This document shows, in pieces, positions 35,701-46,012 of a stretch of DNA of 55,790 nucleotides. Every line of letters begins with the position of its first letter. The stretch's first letter is position 1. Origin of the DNA: Umbelopsis ramanniana AG (Eukaryota > Mucoromycota > Umbelopsidomycetes > Umbelopsidales > Umbelopsidaceae); assembly GCF_025399195.1 (NCBI RefSeq), contig NW_026252176.1, forward strand, positions 1-55,790, in the 5' to 3' direction. The position numbers and the translations under genes are program-made. The notes beneath the pieces are model-generated. The model ran no database searches. It saw only the letters and a program-made list of their open reading frames with translations, and was not told the origin of the DNA.

Positions 35701-38649
35701 GGAGCATATGTCTTGACAAAGAGCATAGCCAAGGATTTTGCCTGATCTTTACAAATAGCACTTGTTGCCTCGTCTTCAGCTCTTATGAACTTATTAAGAT
35801 TTGGACACTCAAAACTTAAACCGCCAGTCTTGGTAGCTTGACCGCTAGTGGGTGCTGGTGGTGCAAAGTACAAGGATGTCGCCGATTGTGCAAATCCGTC
35901 TTGAATCAATTCAGATTGATTATCAAACTTTTGCATTTCATTAAAGGTATACTTCCAGTAGAGTCTGGGAGCGACTTTAGCAGCCGTCTCGAGAATAGCC
36001 ATAGACTCGGCCCAGAGAGGTTGAAAATTGATAGTCAGGAGAGCTAAAATGCAAACTTTTGTTAGATATATTTCCTTTGCCTTTCCTGACACGAAAATCT
36101 CATTTCCATACCTAAAGCAATTCGGCATATGGCTTCAAAATAGAACTCGGGAACTCTTTGAGAAGCAAGAAGAACGCCAAGTTTGCGAAGATGTAGCACC
36201 TTGTCTCGGTAATCCTTGATATTGGCGGAAATTTCTTCCATCGTAAGCATGACATTAATGACATCGCATTCCTCGTAGTCGCGATGATCGGCATCGAGTT
36301 CCATAGGCAGCTGCTCGTAAAGTGCTAAGATTTTCAATATGTACAGGCGTTCGTTACTTCTGTATGAACTAATGAGAGGACATAATGTCTGATAGACTTC
36401 TGGCAATTTCTCTTTCTTGAAGTTATCCTTAACCAATTTGCTAGAAAAATGCAAAACAGTGTAAGTGGATGCTCTTGAAGTAGCCATGCTTCAAAATCTG
36501 GTACATAGATAACTCACCTGTTTTGAAGTGCATCCATGAAGGTATATACACCATGTACAATCATTTCATTTCCAGGATGTTGAAGAAGGACATCATTGAC
36601 GAAGCGACTCCAATAGCCAGATAGCTTCTGCAGCTGGTTTGAGCTTACAGAGACGCTTGTGATGGACTTGATAATTATACCCATCAGAGACTCTAACGGA
36701 AAGTTCTTGTGACCAACCGTAAATGCTGACATGGCGATGCTGTTGTCTTGAATTTTGGAGAGAGCGTTCTTCAAAGATTCAAACAGTGACACTAGCGTAT
36801 CCAAAGTTTCTTCAGCCGATATCTGTACATGGCTAATGATGGAGAGAATGGCACTGACCACAGATATCTTGGAAACCACCTCAACATTCTGATGAGACAA
36901 CAATTGTTAGTATATGTGGGTACACATTGAATATGTGATAGATAAACAACTTACCTCGTTTACGTCCAAATTATTCATTACATCTCTCTCATATTCCCAG
37001 TCATAGTCGTTGCGGAGAGCATCCAATAAGCTGTCTACAAAAGAGGTCTTTTCCCCTTTTGAGCCTTTTGTAGTGTCGGTAGGAAATCGGAGAAGGCCTT
37101 CTGGAGTCACATTTGAAGAGATCATTCCTGGCGTAACTCGAATTGCTTGAGTTTCCAGAAGCTCGGCCACAAACAGTACGGTCTGATTAAAGTACTTTTT
37201 ATAGTGAACTGTGCAAATTTTCACTATGTATGGCAGCATGATTTGCGTAAAGTTGGGCCATTCAACCTTGGCGAGACTAAGGATGAAACCATATGTTGCG
37301 GGTCCATCATTATAATCCGCGATGCGATCAAGGACAGCCTTTCCGCTTCCAACGCAGTTCTCTAATGTACCGAGAACAAACACAGCAGTGGCCAAGCGGA
37401 AGAATTCGGTTGCAAGGAAAGGAAATTTAGGCTGAGCATTATCAACCAAGATGATGTCTGCAATTCGCTTCAAGCATGCTGTAACAGGTTTGTGGTCTGG
37501 CACACGGCTAGACTTGCGAGCAGTAACCGCAATGACTAAGACGTGAACAATTATGGAAAGCGTTTTGAAATCTTGAATAGATGGCTCTTTTTCCAGCCGC
37601 CCTAAAGTGCTGTCAGCTTCTGACATAACCATTTCAAGAAGCTGTGTGATGTGTTGTCGATAGGTATGGTGAATGATGAGGAGCGTTGTTTTACTGAGAA
37701 CTCGATATGTAGAGTTTTCTTCAATAGTAATGCTGTCGACATCTTCTCGGTACATGTGTAATATCAGTTCCTTAAAGATGGCAACGCCGCGAGAATGTAG
37801 CTGATGATCCACTTGCTTGATACATTCAAAGAACAGCATAGCCACACCCTCTACAAATTCTTCATTGGGTTCTTGTCGGACTCTTTCTAAGATATACTCC
37901 ATAATCAACGTCAAGTCCTTTCCACGAGCCTTTCTCAACAGGAAGGCAAAGGATTCGGCAGCAAAATGTCGAATGTAGGGTTTCTGTTGATTATCTTCAC
38001 CCAATAAGGGTGCAAGCATTGCGAATGTTGGGCAGAGGTCGTTGGTCATTTGCTTAGAGAGGTATTTGAACAAATAAGCTATGCAGTTGAAGACGCTCTC
38101 CAAAGTCTTGACATCTCGGTGCTTGATATGAGGAACAATAGCCGCGAAAATTTGACCGAAATAAGGATAAAATTCCGACTCCAAATCCTTTGCAAGTTTG
38201 GTTGTAAGGTCAAGGATGGCGTCTAATGCCAAACTATCGGGCACCTGTAGGTGCTTCTCTATGCAGGCTACCAGCCGTTCCTTGTGATACAAAATGGATG
38301 GTAGAGTCTTGACATACATTTGTATATCTCGCACAAACAGCGAAAAATGTGTTGTGAGGTTCTTCTCTTTCCATTCTTCCAGTGCTTCGTTAAAATACGA
38401 TCCATGTTCGTCTGGGTCTTCTTCATATCGCTTGACTCGATGGACCACATCTATTTTTATATGTTCGACTCTGGTTTTGAACGATTGATACTGTAATGAT
38501 TATACGGCTGTGATTAGCATCATAATGCATAATTCTGGCGTACAATCCATGTTACTGCCATGTCACTGTGATCTCGGGACTGATCTTACCTTGAATCGTC
38601 GCTCTCCTTCACCAGTGTTGAGTTCACTGGCAATGACAGAGTCCCTCAT
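29712..38649 (-). CDS. UTP20: U3 snoRNP component UTP20 (DRIM family), giant HEAT-repeat protein
   Basis: Eight exons on the minus strand: 38649-38590, 38490-36955, 36888-36518, 36440-36112, 36043-30363 (5681 nt), 30286-30151, 30064-29922 and 29855-29712, all in phase, give 2799 residues, matching human UTP20 (about 2785) more than yeast (about 2490). The start R-R-F-K-Y-Q-S-F-K joined to V-E-H-I-K-I-D-V is family-typical. Long arrays of helical HEAT-like repeats follow, with acidic stretches (for example around 34680-34760 and 32920-32960). The C-terminus is strongly basic (K-R-N-A-R-K-R-K, K-K-R-R-G-G). UTP20 acts in the small-subunit processome for 18S rRNA maturation in the nucleolus. The gene faces Ctk3 at its 3' end and an FCP1-domain gene at its 5' end (252-base shared spacer). 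Confidence 0.95.
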
Positions 38650-38901
38650 GATCTGACGTTTCTAGTAGAATATATAGCTGTTTTTCTGCAGTATAACTGC
38701 TTAAAAGTTGAGAGTCGTTGATCACAAGTAGTGTGCAGCCTGTTACTGAACTTGAAAAAAAAAAAATGAGAAAAAAAAAAGACACTTTTGGCTCGACCAT
38801 GTAAAAACACAGTCACTATGACTGACTTACCGCAGTCCGCTGGGTGGCCATATTTTTAAAATATCAAGGGAAGGAGGTCCCAAGAACCTTTCTCCGTCAA
38901 C

Positions 38902-39972
38902 ATGTCTGAACCGTCTGAATCATACTTGACGCTGAGTCAACAGCCTTCTATATTACTTACAGAGCCTATACGGCCGTTAATTGTCTTAGATCTTCATGGG
39001 ACGCTTTGTTCGGCTGTGCGTGAACCGGTGACGAGAAGAACAACAGGTTGCTACGAACGACCCAAGCTTGAAACTCTAATGGAGTATCTCATGAGGTACT
39101 ATGAAGTGGCCGTCTGGTCAAGTGGTCGCCCCGAATCAGTAGAGTTTCTTTCTGAAATATTTAAGCCCAACCTGAAAAAGATCAAGTTAACTTGGACTCG
39201 AAAGAATTTCAATCTATCAAGAGAAGACTATCGTGAGAACGTCCTCACCTTGAAGGATTTGAATCAGTTATGGTCGCACATTGCGGAGGAAAAAATCTAC
39301 TATCCTCGAGTGTTCAATGCTACCAATACTATATTGCTGGATGACTCATTCAAGAAGTGTGTACTGCAACCACATAACTGTGTCATTGTGCGACAATTTG
39401 AACATAGCGACAAAATGTTCAAAGCTTATGGCGACAATGAAATTGATTTTTTGATACCCTACTTGGAACGGGCTCGTCACCAGAGTAATATTGCAAATTG
39501 GATGCGCCGAAACCCGTATGTGGGTGTACATCCCGCTGAAACGACCGCTCTCAATTCTTTCGACGCGAAATACTTTGGATTGAATCAAGCTATACCACCC
39601 ACGAATGACAAGCGCGCAGATATTGCACATACTGAGGACTCAACTACAAGAAATAACAAGAAAGAGCACAGACATGGTACAGATAATAACGTTACATCCA
39701 CAGACCGTCCCGTCGTTCCACCTCAAGCATTACGAGACCCAAGAACGGATGGAACTGTTACAAGCACGCAATACCCTATTATATCACCGGCTACATCAAT
39801 AGCAGAACCGGAAAATGCAGCTGAAAGCACTGTTACTAGGATGGAATTTCCAATTGTTGCGCCTAGTATAACCAATGGCGACAGTCAACTTCCAAACGGA
39901 CCAAAATCTCAACCCGAAGATTTTGAAGATCTCTTCCAAAAAATATTCTCCAAACCGATCTCATTTTCGTAA
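38902..39972 (+). CDS. FCP1/NIF-homology (HAD-type phosphatase-fold) protein with altered catalytic motif
   Basis: A single uninterrupted frame of 356 codons. Residues about 25-200 are an FCP1-homology domain: I-V-L-D-L-H-G-T-L (motif I), V-W-S-S-G-R-P (motif II), T-R-K-N-F-N-L (lysine, motif III) and I-L-L-D-D-S (motif IV). The C-terminal third is Thr/Pro/Asn-rich and probably disordered. Family enzymes use D-x-D-x-T/V-L, where the first Asp is phosphorylated and the second is the general acid. Here the second is His, so catalysis may be weakened or lost. Relatives include Ser phosphatases of the polymerase CTD and mitochondrial Tim50. There is no transmembrane helix or presequence here. It shares a short spacer with UTP20. 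Confidence 0.82.
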   Translation: MSEPSESYLTLSQQPSILLTEPIRPLIVLDLHGTLCSAVREPVTRRTTGCYERPKLETLMEYLMRYYEVAVWSSGRPESVEFLSEIFKPNLKKIKLTWTRKNFNLSREDYRENVLTLKDLNQLWSHIAEEKIYYPRVFNATNTILLDDSFKKCVLQPHNCVIVRQFEHSDKMFKAYGDNEIDFLIPYLERARHQSNIANWMRRNPYVGVHPAETTALNSFDAKYFGLNQAIPPTNDKRADIAHTEDSTTRNNKKEHRHGTDNNVTSTDRPVVPPQALRDPRTDGTVTSTQYPIISPATSIAEPENAAESTVTRMEFPIVAPSITNGDSQLPNGPKSQPEDFEDLFQKIFSKPISFS

Positions 39973-40100
39973 GCTAGCTAGCTATCATTATCACATACAT
40001 TAGAGCTTACAACATACGTTAATCATAATTAATCCCGAAAGAATAACCGTCGTGTTCGTTTTAATTATCATGTTTTTTATTTTCAGTATGACAAGAAATT

Positions 40101-40106
40101 AATAAA
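40101..40106 (+). terminator. AATAAA polyadenylation signal
   Basis: Canonical hexamer about 130 bases after the stop of the FCP1-domain gene, just before a G-run. Confidence 0.45.
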
Positions 40107-40157
40107 ATGGGGGGGGGGTTTTCTTTTTAAATGAAAAAATTGAGGTAAACTGTCTAC

Positions 40158-42062
40158 CTACGCGACCAACTCCTCAGGGTGTTGGACGTAGTATTCCATT
40201 CTATCCAGGAAAACTGATGCCTTTGCATCATTCAACACTTGACCCTTCTTCTCTCCTCCTTCTAATTTCAACTCGACGGTGTGATATGCAGATTTCTTTG
40301 CAGGTTGCAAGAACATGTTGTCGGCAGAAGCCATATGGACAGACTTTGCCTTGGCTGCTGGCTTGGCACCACCGAGGAAATCCAAAAGGTCTTCATAGCT
40401 CTCGGTGCTTGCACTACCTCCAACCTTCTTGCTAGAGCTTACAGTCAAAGTGTATGGTTTTGCGGATTCATATGAGTCGGAAATAAAGTCGTACTTTGCA
40501 GGAGCAAGGTTGAAGATACTATACGAAAAGACAAAGCAGACGCCATGGTTTGATTAGAGAGGCTAGTTCATATTAGCACATAGTTTCATTCAACTTACTT
40601 GTATTTAGCACCGCTGAATGTATCCGAGACAGAGCTGGCACCTAAATCGTTATGAACAACTCCAGTGGCGCTGGAAGCTGATGGCTTGTTAAGATCTCGC
40701 AATGCTCGTGCAGCCGCCTTGGCAAAGAATTCGTCCAAAGTGAGATTTGATCCATATGTTGCTAATGACAGAGTGAGTTGTTAGATGTCATCCACCCCAG
40801 CCGCGTCAGCTTTTGTTTTGGCAACTTACAATTAATTACACTACGTAAATTGAAGAGGTTATCGACAGCGACAGACTTGCTAATGAACAAAGGAATAGCT
40901 GGTTCAGCAGCCTTCTTGGCTTCAGCCTTGGCAGCAGGCTACAAAATATTTACGTTTAGTAAACATGCATGTGTATATGTGCCCAAAAAAACATTTTGCT
41001 GACGACCATTTACCTTGGCGAAGACGATTTGATCCCGAGGAGGTGCTGCAGTCTTTGCGAAGGGAGGTGGAGCCTTATAGTTGATGAGACCAAGGTGACC
41101 AAGGACATCACCCTTCAAAAGACGACCATTAGGACCAGTAGGCTTAATGCTGGACACATCCTTAACACCATGCTTAAGCAACAAGCTCAAAACTGCGGGA
41201 GACAAGGGCTTCTTCAATTTGCTTGTGTCAATATCGTGGTGATCAATGGGTTCACTGGGTGTGGGAGCTGCTGCTGCAGGTGTGGAAGGAGCTTCCTCTG
41301 ACTTTTCCTCGGCAGGGGCAGCTTCCTTGGGTTCATCTGCTGGAATTTCTATGTTTGAGATATCATCACCTTCCTCAGCAAGCAAAGCAATAGTAGTGTT
41401 GACCGGGACGCGCTCTCCTTCTTGTACCTTTGCAAATAGACATAAATATAAAATGAGCACGACATCGATAGTATGTATGTTTCCTCATCACATTCAACAT
41501 ACCAAGATCTTAGCGAAAATGCCATCATCGGCAGCTTCAACATCAATTTGAGCTTTATCTGTTTCAACTTCGAGAATGACATCGCCGGCGGCAACCTCGT
41601 CACCTGCAAGTGACATGGAAGTCGGGTTAATATTCTGATGTGAGATCGCTTTTTTGATCCGATATATTCAAACTAGCTGTGTTGATGAACAATGCTTGCC
41701 TTCCTTCTTCTTCCACTTGATGATGGTTCCTTCCGTCATGGTTGGACTCATAGCAGGCATACCGAACTTAGTAACTGCTGCTTGTACTGACGAGGTATGA
41801 AAGCCTGTACAAAGAGAATAAAATATTTAGTGTCATAGTATCAAACACAGTGGGTGCATCGTGTCATAGATTATGTTTTGTAGCTGAAATTCATATAGCC
41901 CGCGGGTGACTCTATCCATTGTTGACGCCAAGGTCATGGGTGTCCCGTGTTTGGAATCAATTGTTTCGTAGAAAGTGAAAATTACGCACCATTGCTGACT
42001 GCTCTCTGTGCAGCTGCAGCAGAGTTCTTGGTAATAGCAGCTATACGAAAAACGCCGTGCAT
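40158..42062 (-). CDS. PDX1: Pyruvate dehydrogenase complex protein X (E3-binding protein)
   Basis: Seven exons on the minus strand: 42062-41990, 41804-41700, 41603-41503, 41427-41014, 40938-40830, 40761-40599 and 40518-40158, give 441 residues. An N-terminal mitochondrial presequence (R- and A-rich, no acids) is followed by a lipoyl domain with the lipoyl-lysine K76 in E-T-D-K-A, an Ala/Pro/Glu-rich linker, and an E3-binding domain ([13 protein letters not shown], then [11 protein letters not shown]). The acyltransferase H-x-x-x-D-G motif of E2 is absent, which separates protein X from E2. It anchors dihydrolipoamide dehydrogenase to the complex in the mitochondrial matrix. The intron 41604-41699 begins with GC rather than GT. 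Confidence 0.93.
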
Positions 42063-44612
42063 TGCTTTGACAGTTGAACCAATCGTTTTGAAAGAGAAAC
42101 TGAGTGTTTTGGCAATTACCCGCCGGAAAAAGCAGTGGGAGGCAAAAAAGTGACTGGCTTTTGTTCTCCCGACGGGAAGCTTTTTTTTTTTTGGGGCAAA
42201 CCGGAGATCACCAAAGATCAAAAGACGAGGGCTTCATTAGCTGACGAACAGAAGCTCTACCATATCATTATATCCAGACACAGTTATTTGTATAAATCCC
42301 TTTAAAAATATGAAAATGGTATTGAAATTATAGTCAGATTTCTCATGCACTTCCCTGAAAGCATGGACATACCCTGGTTCGGAAGAGTATGGAATAAATC
42401 TCACATTCGTGTGATGCAAAGTTCTCTTTGATGGGTCGTATAAAAGTCGGCCGTTTGTTGAAAAGTCTATTAAGCGGCCATTCACACTCTGATATTTTGC
42501 CTCAAACATATCCTATACTTCAAATTAAATACGAAAGCTGTCTATTTTATGAGACTATATTATACCTTCATGAATTGGTAGAAACAAATAAATGTAATTG
42601 TAAAAATCATCATTTTGTGTAGATGATTATTTCGGTAGCAGCAAGCTGTGTATTTGCTTCTTTCACTTGAACATACATTGTATGTTGCGTTGAAATCTGC
42701 GCAAAAAAATAATAACAGTCTTCAAATTATAAACGTACAGATAAGATGGTGTAGTGGTAACGTACATACTTCGAAGGTTGTAATGTCAGAGCGCTATGGT
42801 TTTAATCGTACTTCCTCTTACTTCTTCTGTTTACTTTTTTTTCATTTTCATTTCAGCTTCTAATGATAAGAAAAAAAGAAAGGGCATACGACAAACGTAA
42901 TTGGTGTCATTGGCATTCATCACGAACAGTACAGTTATTGTCATGGGGATTGGCTAGGACGAGTATGATGGTATTGCCACATCGAAATATAATCGCCACT
43001 CTTTTAAAAAAAAAGACAAATAATGACAATATGAAACACTATCAAATGTAGTTCACCTTGGAAATAATATTTCATACGCGTACAATTTGTTCATTAACCC
43101 AGAACAGTGATTGCATGAAGCAATTAGCCCATGCGTGGATGACAACAAGTGGTTACTTATCCAATCTTGAAGACATTGTTGTGGTAGTCGTCATTGTTTT
43201 TTTTTATAATGACTTTTTTTTTCCTTTGTTTTTTCCATTTGCATCAGAATAAAGGGCGAAGGCGCTCAGGGTATCATCATTGAGGGGTTGAACTTTGGGG
43301 AAACGTACCTCCACGCTGCTTTGGAGGCAGTAAAGTTTGTAATAGTTCGGTTTAACTTTTGTTCTTGATAAAATTTATAATTCGTGCGCACTTACCGTTT
43401 ATGACCTATTCTGTACCATCTGTGCGAGTTGAAGAAGTTGCACAATGGCTTACTGAGCTCTATAATTGGAAAAAGATAAGCTGCTGGTCCATACGTATAT
43501 ACTATGGCATTTGAGGTAATGCTGACAGAGAAGCAAATGTCAATGGCTAAACAGTGAGGCGCCTGTCATGTTCTACAGTGGCCAACGTTGCTACCGAGAA
43601 TCGGCTGGTTGGATGAGCCCTCATTATGTAAACACATGTGACTTATTCAAAGTAGTATAATAAAGTCCCTAAGCCCCCCCTTTTTTCACAGTTAGTTTCA
43701 GATGACCTGGACTTCGTTCACTATCATGGAATCATCATTAATGGAATACGTTCATTTGCCTTCGACTACAATGGTTATCGGTAGCGCACGCGAAAAAATT
43801 TTTTTAAGGCTCATTTTGTCAGCTCACGTCGATTTGGTGAAATCACGCCAAAAAAAATAATTTAATATTGCTGCACCTGAAAATAGCCCACATGAGCAAG
43901 AAAGGAGAATTTAGGCTGGCGGTGGTGGGACGGCTTGCATTGTGGATCCGTGTTGGCTGGTTGAGTGGAAAGGAGAACGTGCCTTTTAAAAGGGATTGAT
44001 ATGATCAAGGGCAGGGTAAGCAAAAAGATTTGCAAACCCAGAAACGTTCAAATGGGACGACTGGTGCTATTCAGGTCCCAGACAGAACGTTCAGATATAG
44101 CACTGCCTTAGTGTCAAACTATAAATGTTAAAACTGGAGCATCATGGAAGGGAAGGAATAAAAAGCACACGGTATTTGTTATGCAAAATTCAAACCCAGC
44201 AAGTAAACCGAGGGCATGTACTCATGTGTTATGAGTCGCTGCCTCCTAAGCGCATATGGATTGAAGTATTCGATGATGCTACTGTTGATGTTGTTATTTC
44301 AGCATTGGCTCATTTTGTTTATGAATTGAGCCCAAGTCTGAGGCTTTGGGTTCTTGGTAAAAGCCCACAATTTCCTCATTTGTACATCTTGCGTGCACCA
44401 AAGCTGACATATTCCCGGAATTCGACCAAGGGGCGGAGGACAATCAAAAAATAACCCTACCGCAAAGCTCCTTCATCTGTGTGCCCCGTCGCGCGCGTTA
44501 CCAGAAATAGATTTTACAGAGAAAGCAATCATAATAAAACAGGTTATAAAGTCCATGGCCTCAAGTTGAATTTTTATTTCCTCTCTGGTTTTTTGTCTTT
44601 TCCTTCATAGAA
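42063..44612. other. 2.5-kb gene-poor spacer between PDX1 and chitin deacetylase
   Basis: AT-rich, with several short open frames (42237-42509 minus; 44125-44454 plus) that I cannot match to any family. It contains a tRNA-like A box and a degraded B box (about 42747-42808). The final 500 bases probably include the chitin deacetylase promoter. Confidence 0.5.
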
Positions 44613-46012
44613 ATGTTGTTCAAAGGCTTATACTTTCTGGCTGCTTTGACTTTGTCAGGTTCCGCATTGGCCGCTACCACCACTAGCCTTCCCCCCGCCT
44701 CTACGACTGCTTCAGCATCTGGTGCCATCGACACTGCTACGGGCTCTGCCACCGGTAACTTCACCTTCAAAGATAAATATCCTGCTGCCAATTCCGTTCC
44801 TGTTCCCAAGCCTGAATGGGTCGCTCTTTTGAACACCAGTGCCATTGCCAAGGCTCCCGTCTACAGTAACAACGGTGGTGGTATGTATAACTTCCCGTCT
44901 ACCGGCAACTACCATTTTCCAAGCCATCCTGATTTTTTCCTTTTTTTCTAGCTGGACCAAAGCAATCTGGTAGTGCTGACCCTTACTGCGACTGGACTTT
45001 CACCCTTTGCACTCGACCTGATGATATCGTTGAGTGCCCCAAGGGTCAATGGGGTATCACTTATGATGATGGTCCCACCCAATTTTCTCCAAAGTTGTAT
45101 GACTACCTTGACAGTGTTGGTCAAAAGGCAACCTTGTTCATGATTGGTGGTCAAGTCCTTCAATACCCCGACCTTGTCCTCCGCGCTTTCAAGGCCGGAC
45201 ATGAGATTGCTATTCACACCTTCTCTCACTCATACCTCACCACTCAAAGCACCGAATCCATCGTTGGTGAACTCAAGTGGACTGAGCAAGCTATTTTTGA
45301 AGTCACTGGTGTCCACCCCAAGCTTTTCCGCCCCGTAAGTGCTTCATGCTATTAGATTGTACCTCCCCTTAAACTCAGCTCCTAATCAATGTTGCTTTTA
45401 TTTTATATCCTTTCCTTTTTTAGCCTTACGGTGATATCGATGATCGTGTCCGTGATATTGCTAAGCAACTTGGATTTATTCGTAAGTTACATTAGATTTA
45501 GAAGCATATTTAAATCATTTCTTCTGACTCGATTTTTTTTTGCAGCCGTTATCTGGAACCACGATACCGATGATTGGATGTTGGGTGAAGATACCAGCTT
45601 CCAAGCTGACTGGATCGATGCCAATGCCACTGCATGGGTCAACGAAGCTTCTAATGCTACTGTTGGTGGTGTCTCTCTTGAACACGATCTGTACTCCGGA
45701 ACTGTTGATGCTGCCATCCGTATTCTTCCCATCTTGAAGAAGGCCTACGATGTTAAGCCCGTTGGTGCTTGTGCTGGCATGGCTAGTGTCTACAAGGAAG
45801 GCAATGTCACTGTCTCTGCAAGTGCCAGCAGCCTCGCTCCCTCCAGCACTGCTGGTTCTTCTGCATCCGCTTCCGTTGTATCAAACGCCGGTGTTAACGG
45901 TGCTGGTAGCTCGTCTGCCGGTCCCGTTGCTACCGCCAGTGGAGCTAACAAGCAAACCGTTGGTCTTGCTCTGACCGGTCTTGTGGCCATCGCTGCTGCT
46001 GCTTTGTTCTAA
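44613..46012 (+). CDS. Secreted GPI-anchored chitin deacetylase (CE4/NodB fold)
   Basis: Four exons: 44613-44880, 44952-45334, 45424-45481 and 45546-46012, give 391 residues. A signal peptide (about 1-20, L-F-K-G-L-Y-F-L-A-A-L-T-L) is followed by a Ser/Thr-rich region and the NodB domain: T-Y-D-D-G-P (126-131), H-T-F-S-H (178-182), R-P-P-Y-G (joined across an intron), D-T-D-D-W and S-L-E-H-D-L. The first motif holds the catalytic base and metal Asp, the second the metal histidines. A Ser/Ala-rich tail ends in a hydrophobic stretch (L-A-L-T-G-L-V-A-I-A-A-A-A-L-F), the form of a GPI-anchor signal. It would convert chitin to chitosan in the cell wall, where chitosan is abundant in Mucoromycota. 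Codon choice is biased to C-ending codons, suggesting high expression. Confidence 0.94.

Noticed and set aside
42237-42509. 90-codon minus-strand frame downstream of the PDX1 start region
   Set aside because: It might be a relic, but no partner exon or homologue was recognised.
42740-42817. Functional tRNA gene
   Set aside because: A- and B-box spacing is suggestive, but the acceptor, anticodon and T stems do not pair.
44125-44454. 109-codon plus-strand frame ahead of chitin deacetylase
   Set aside because: No family signature and AT-rich neutral codon use; kept only as part of the spacer description.
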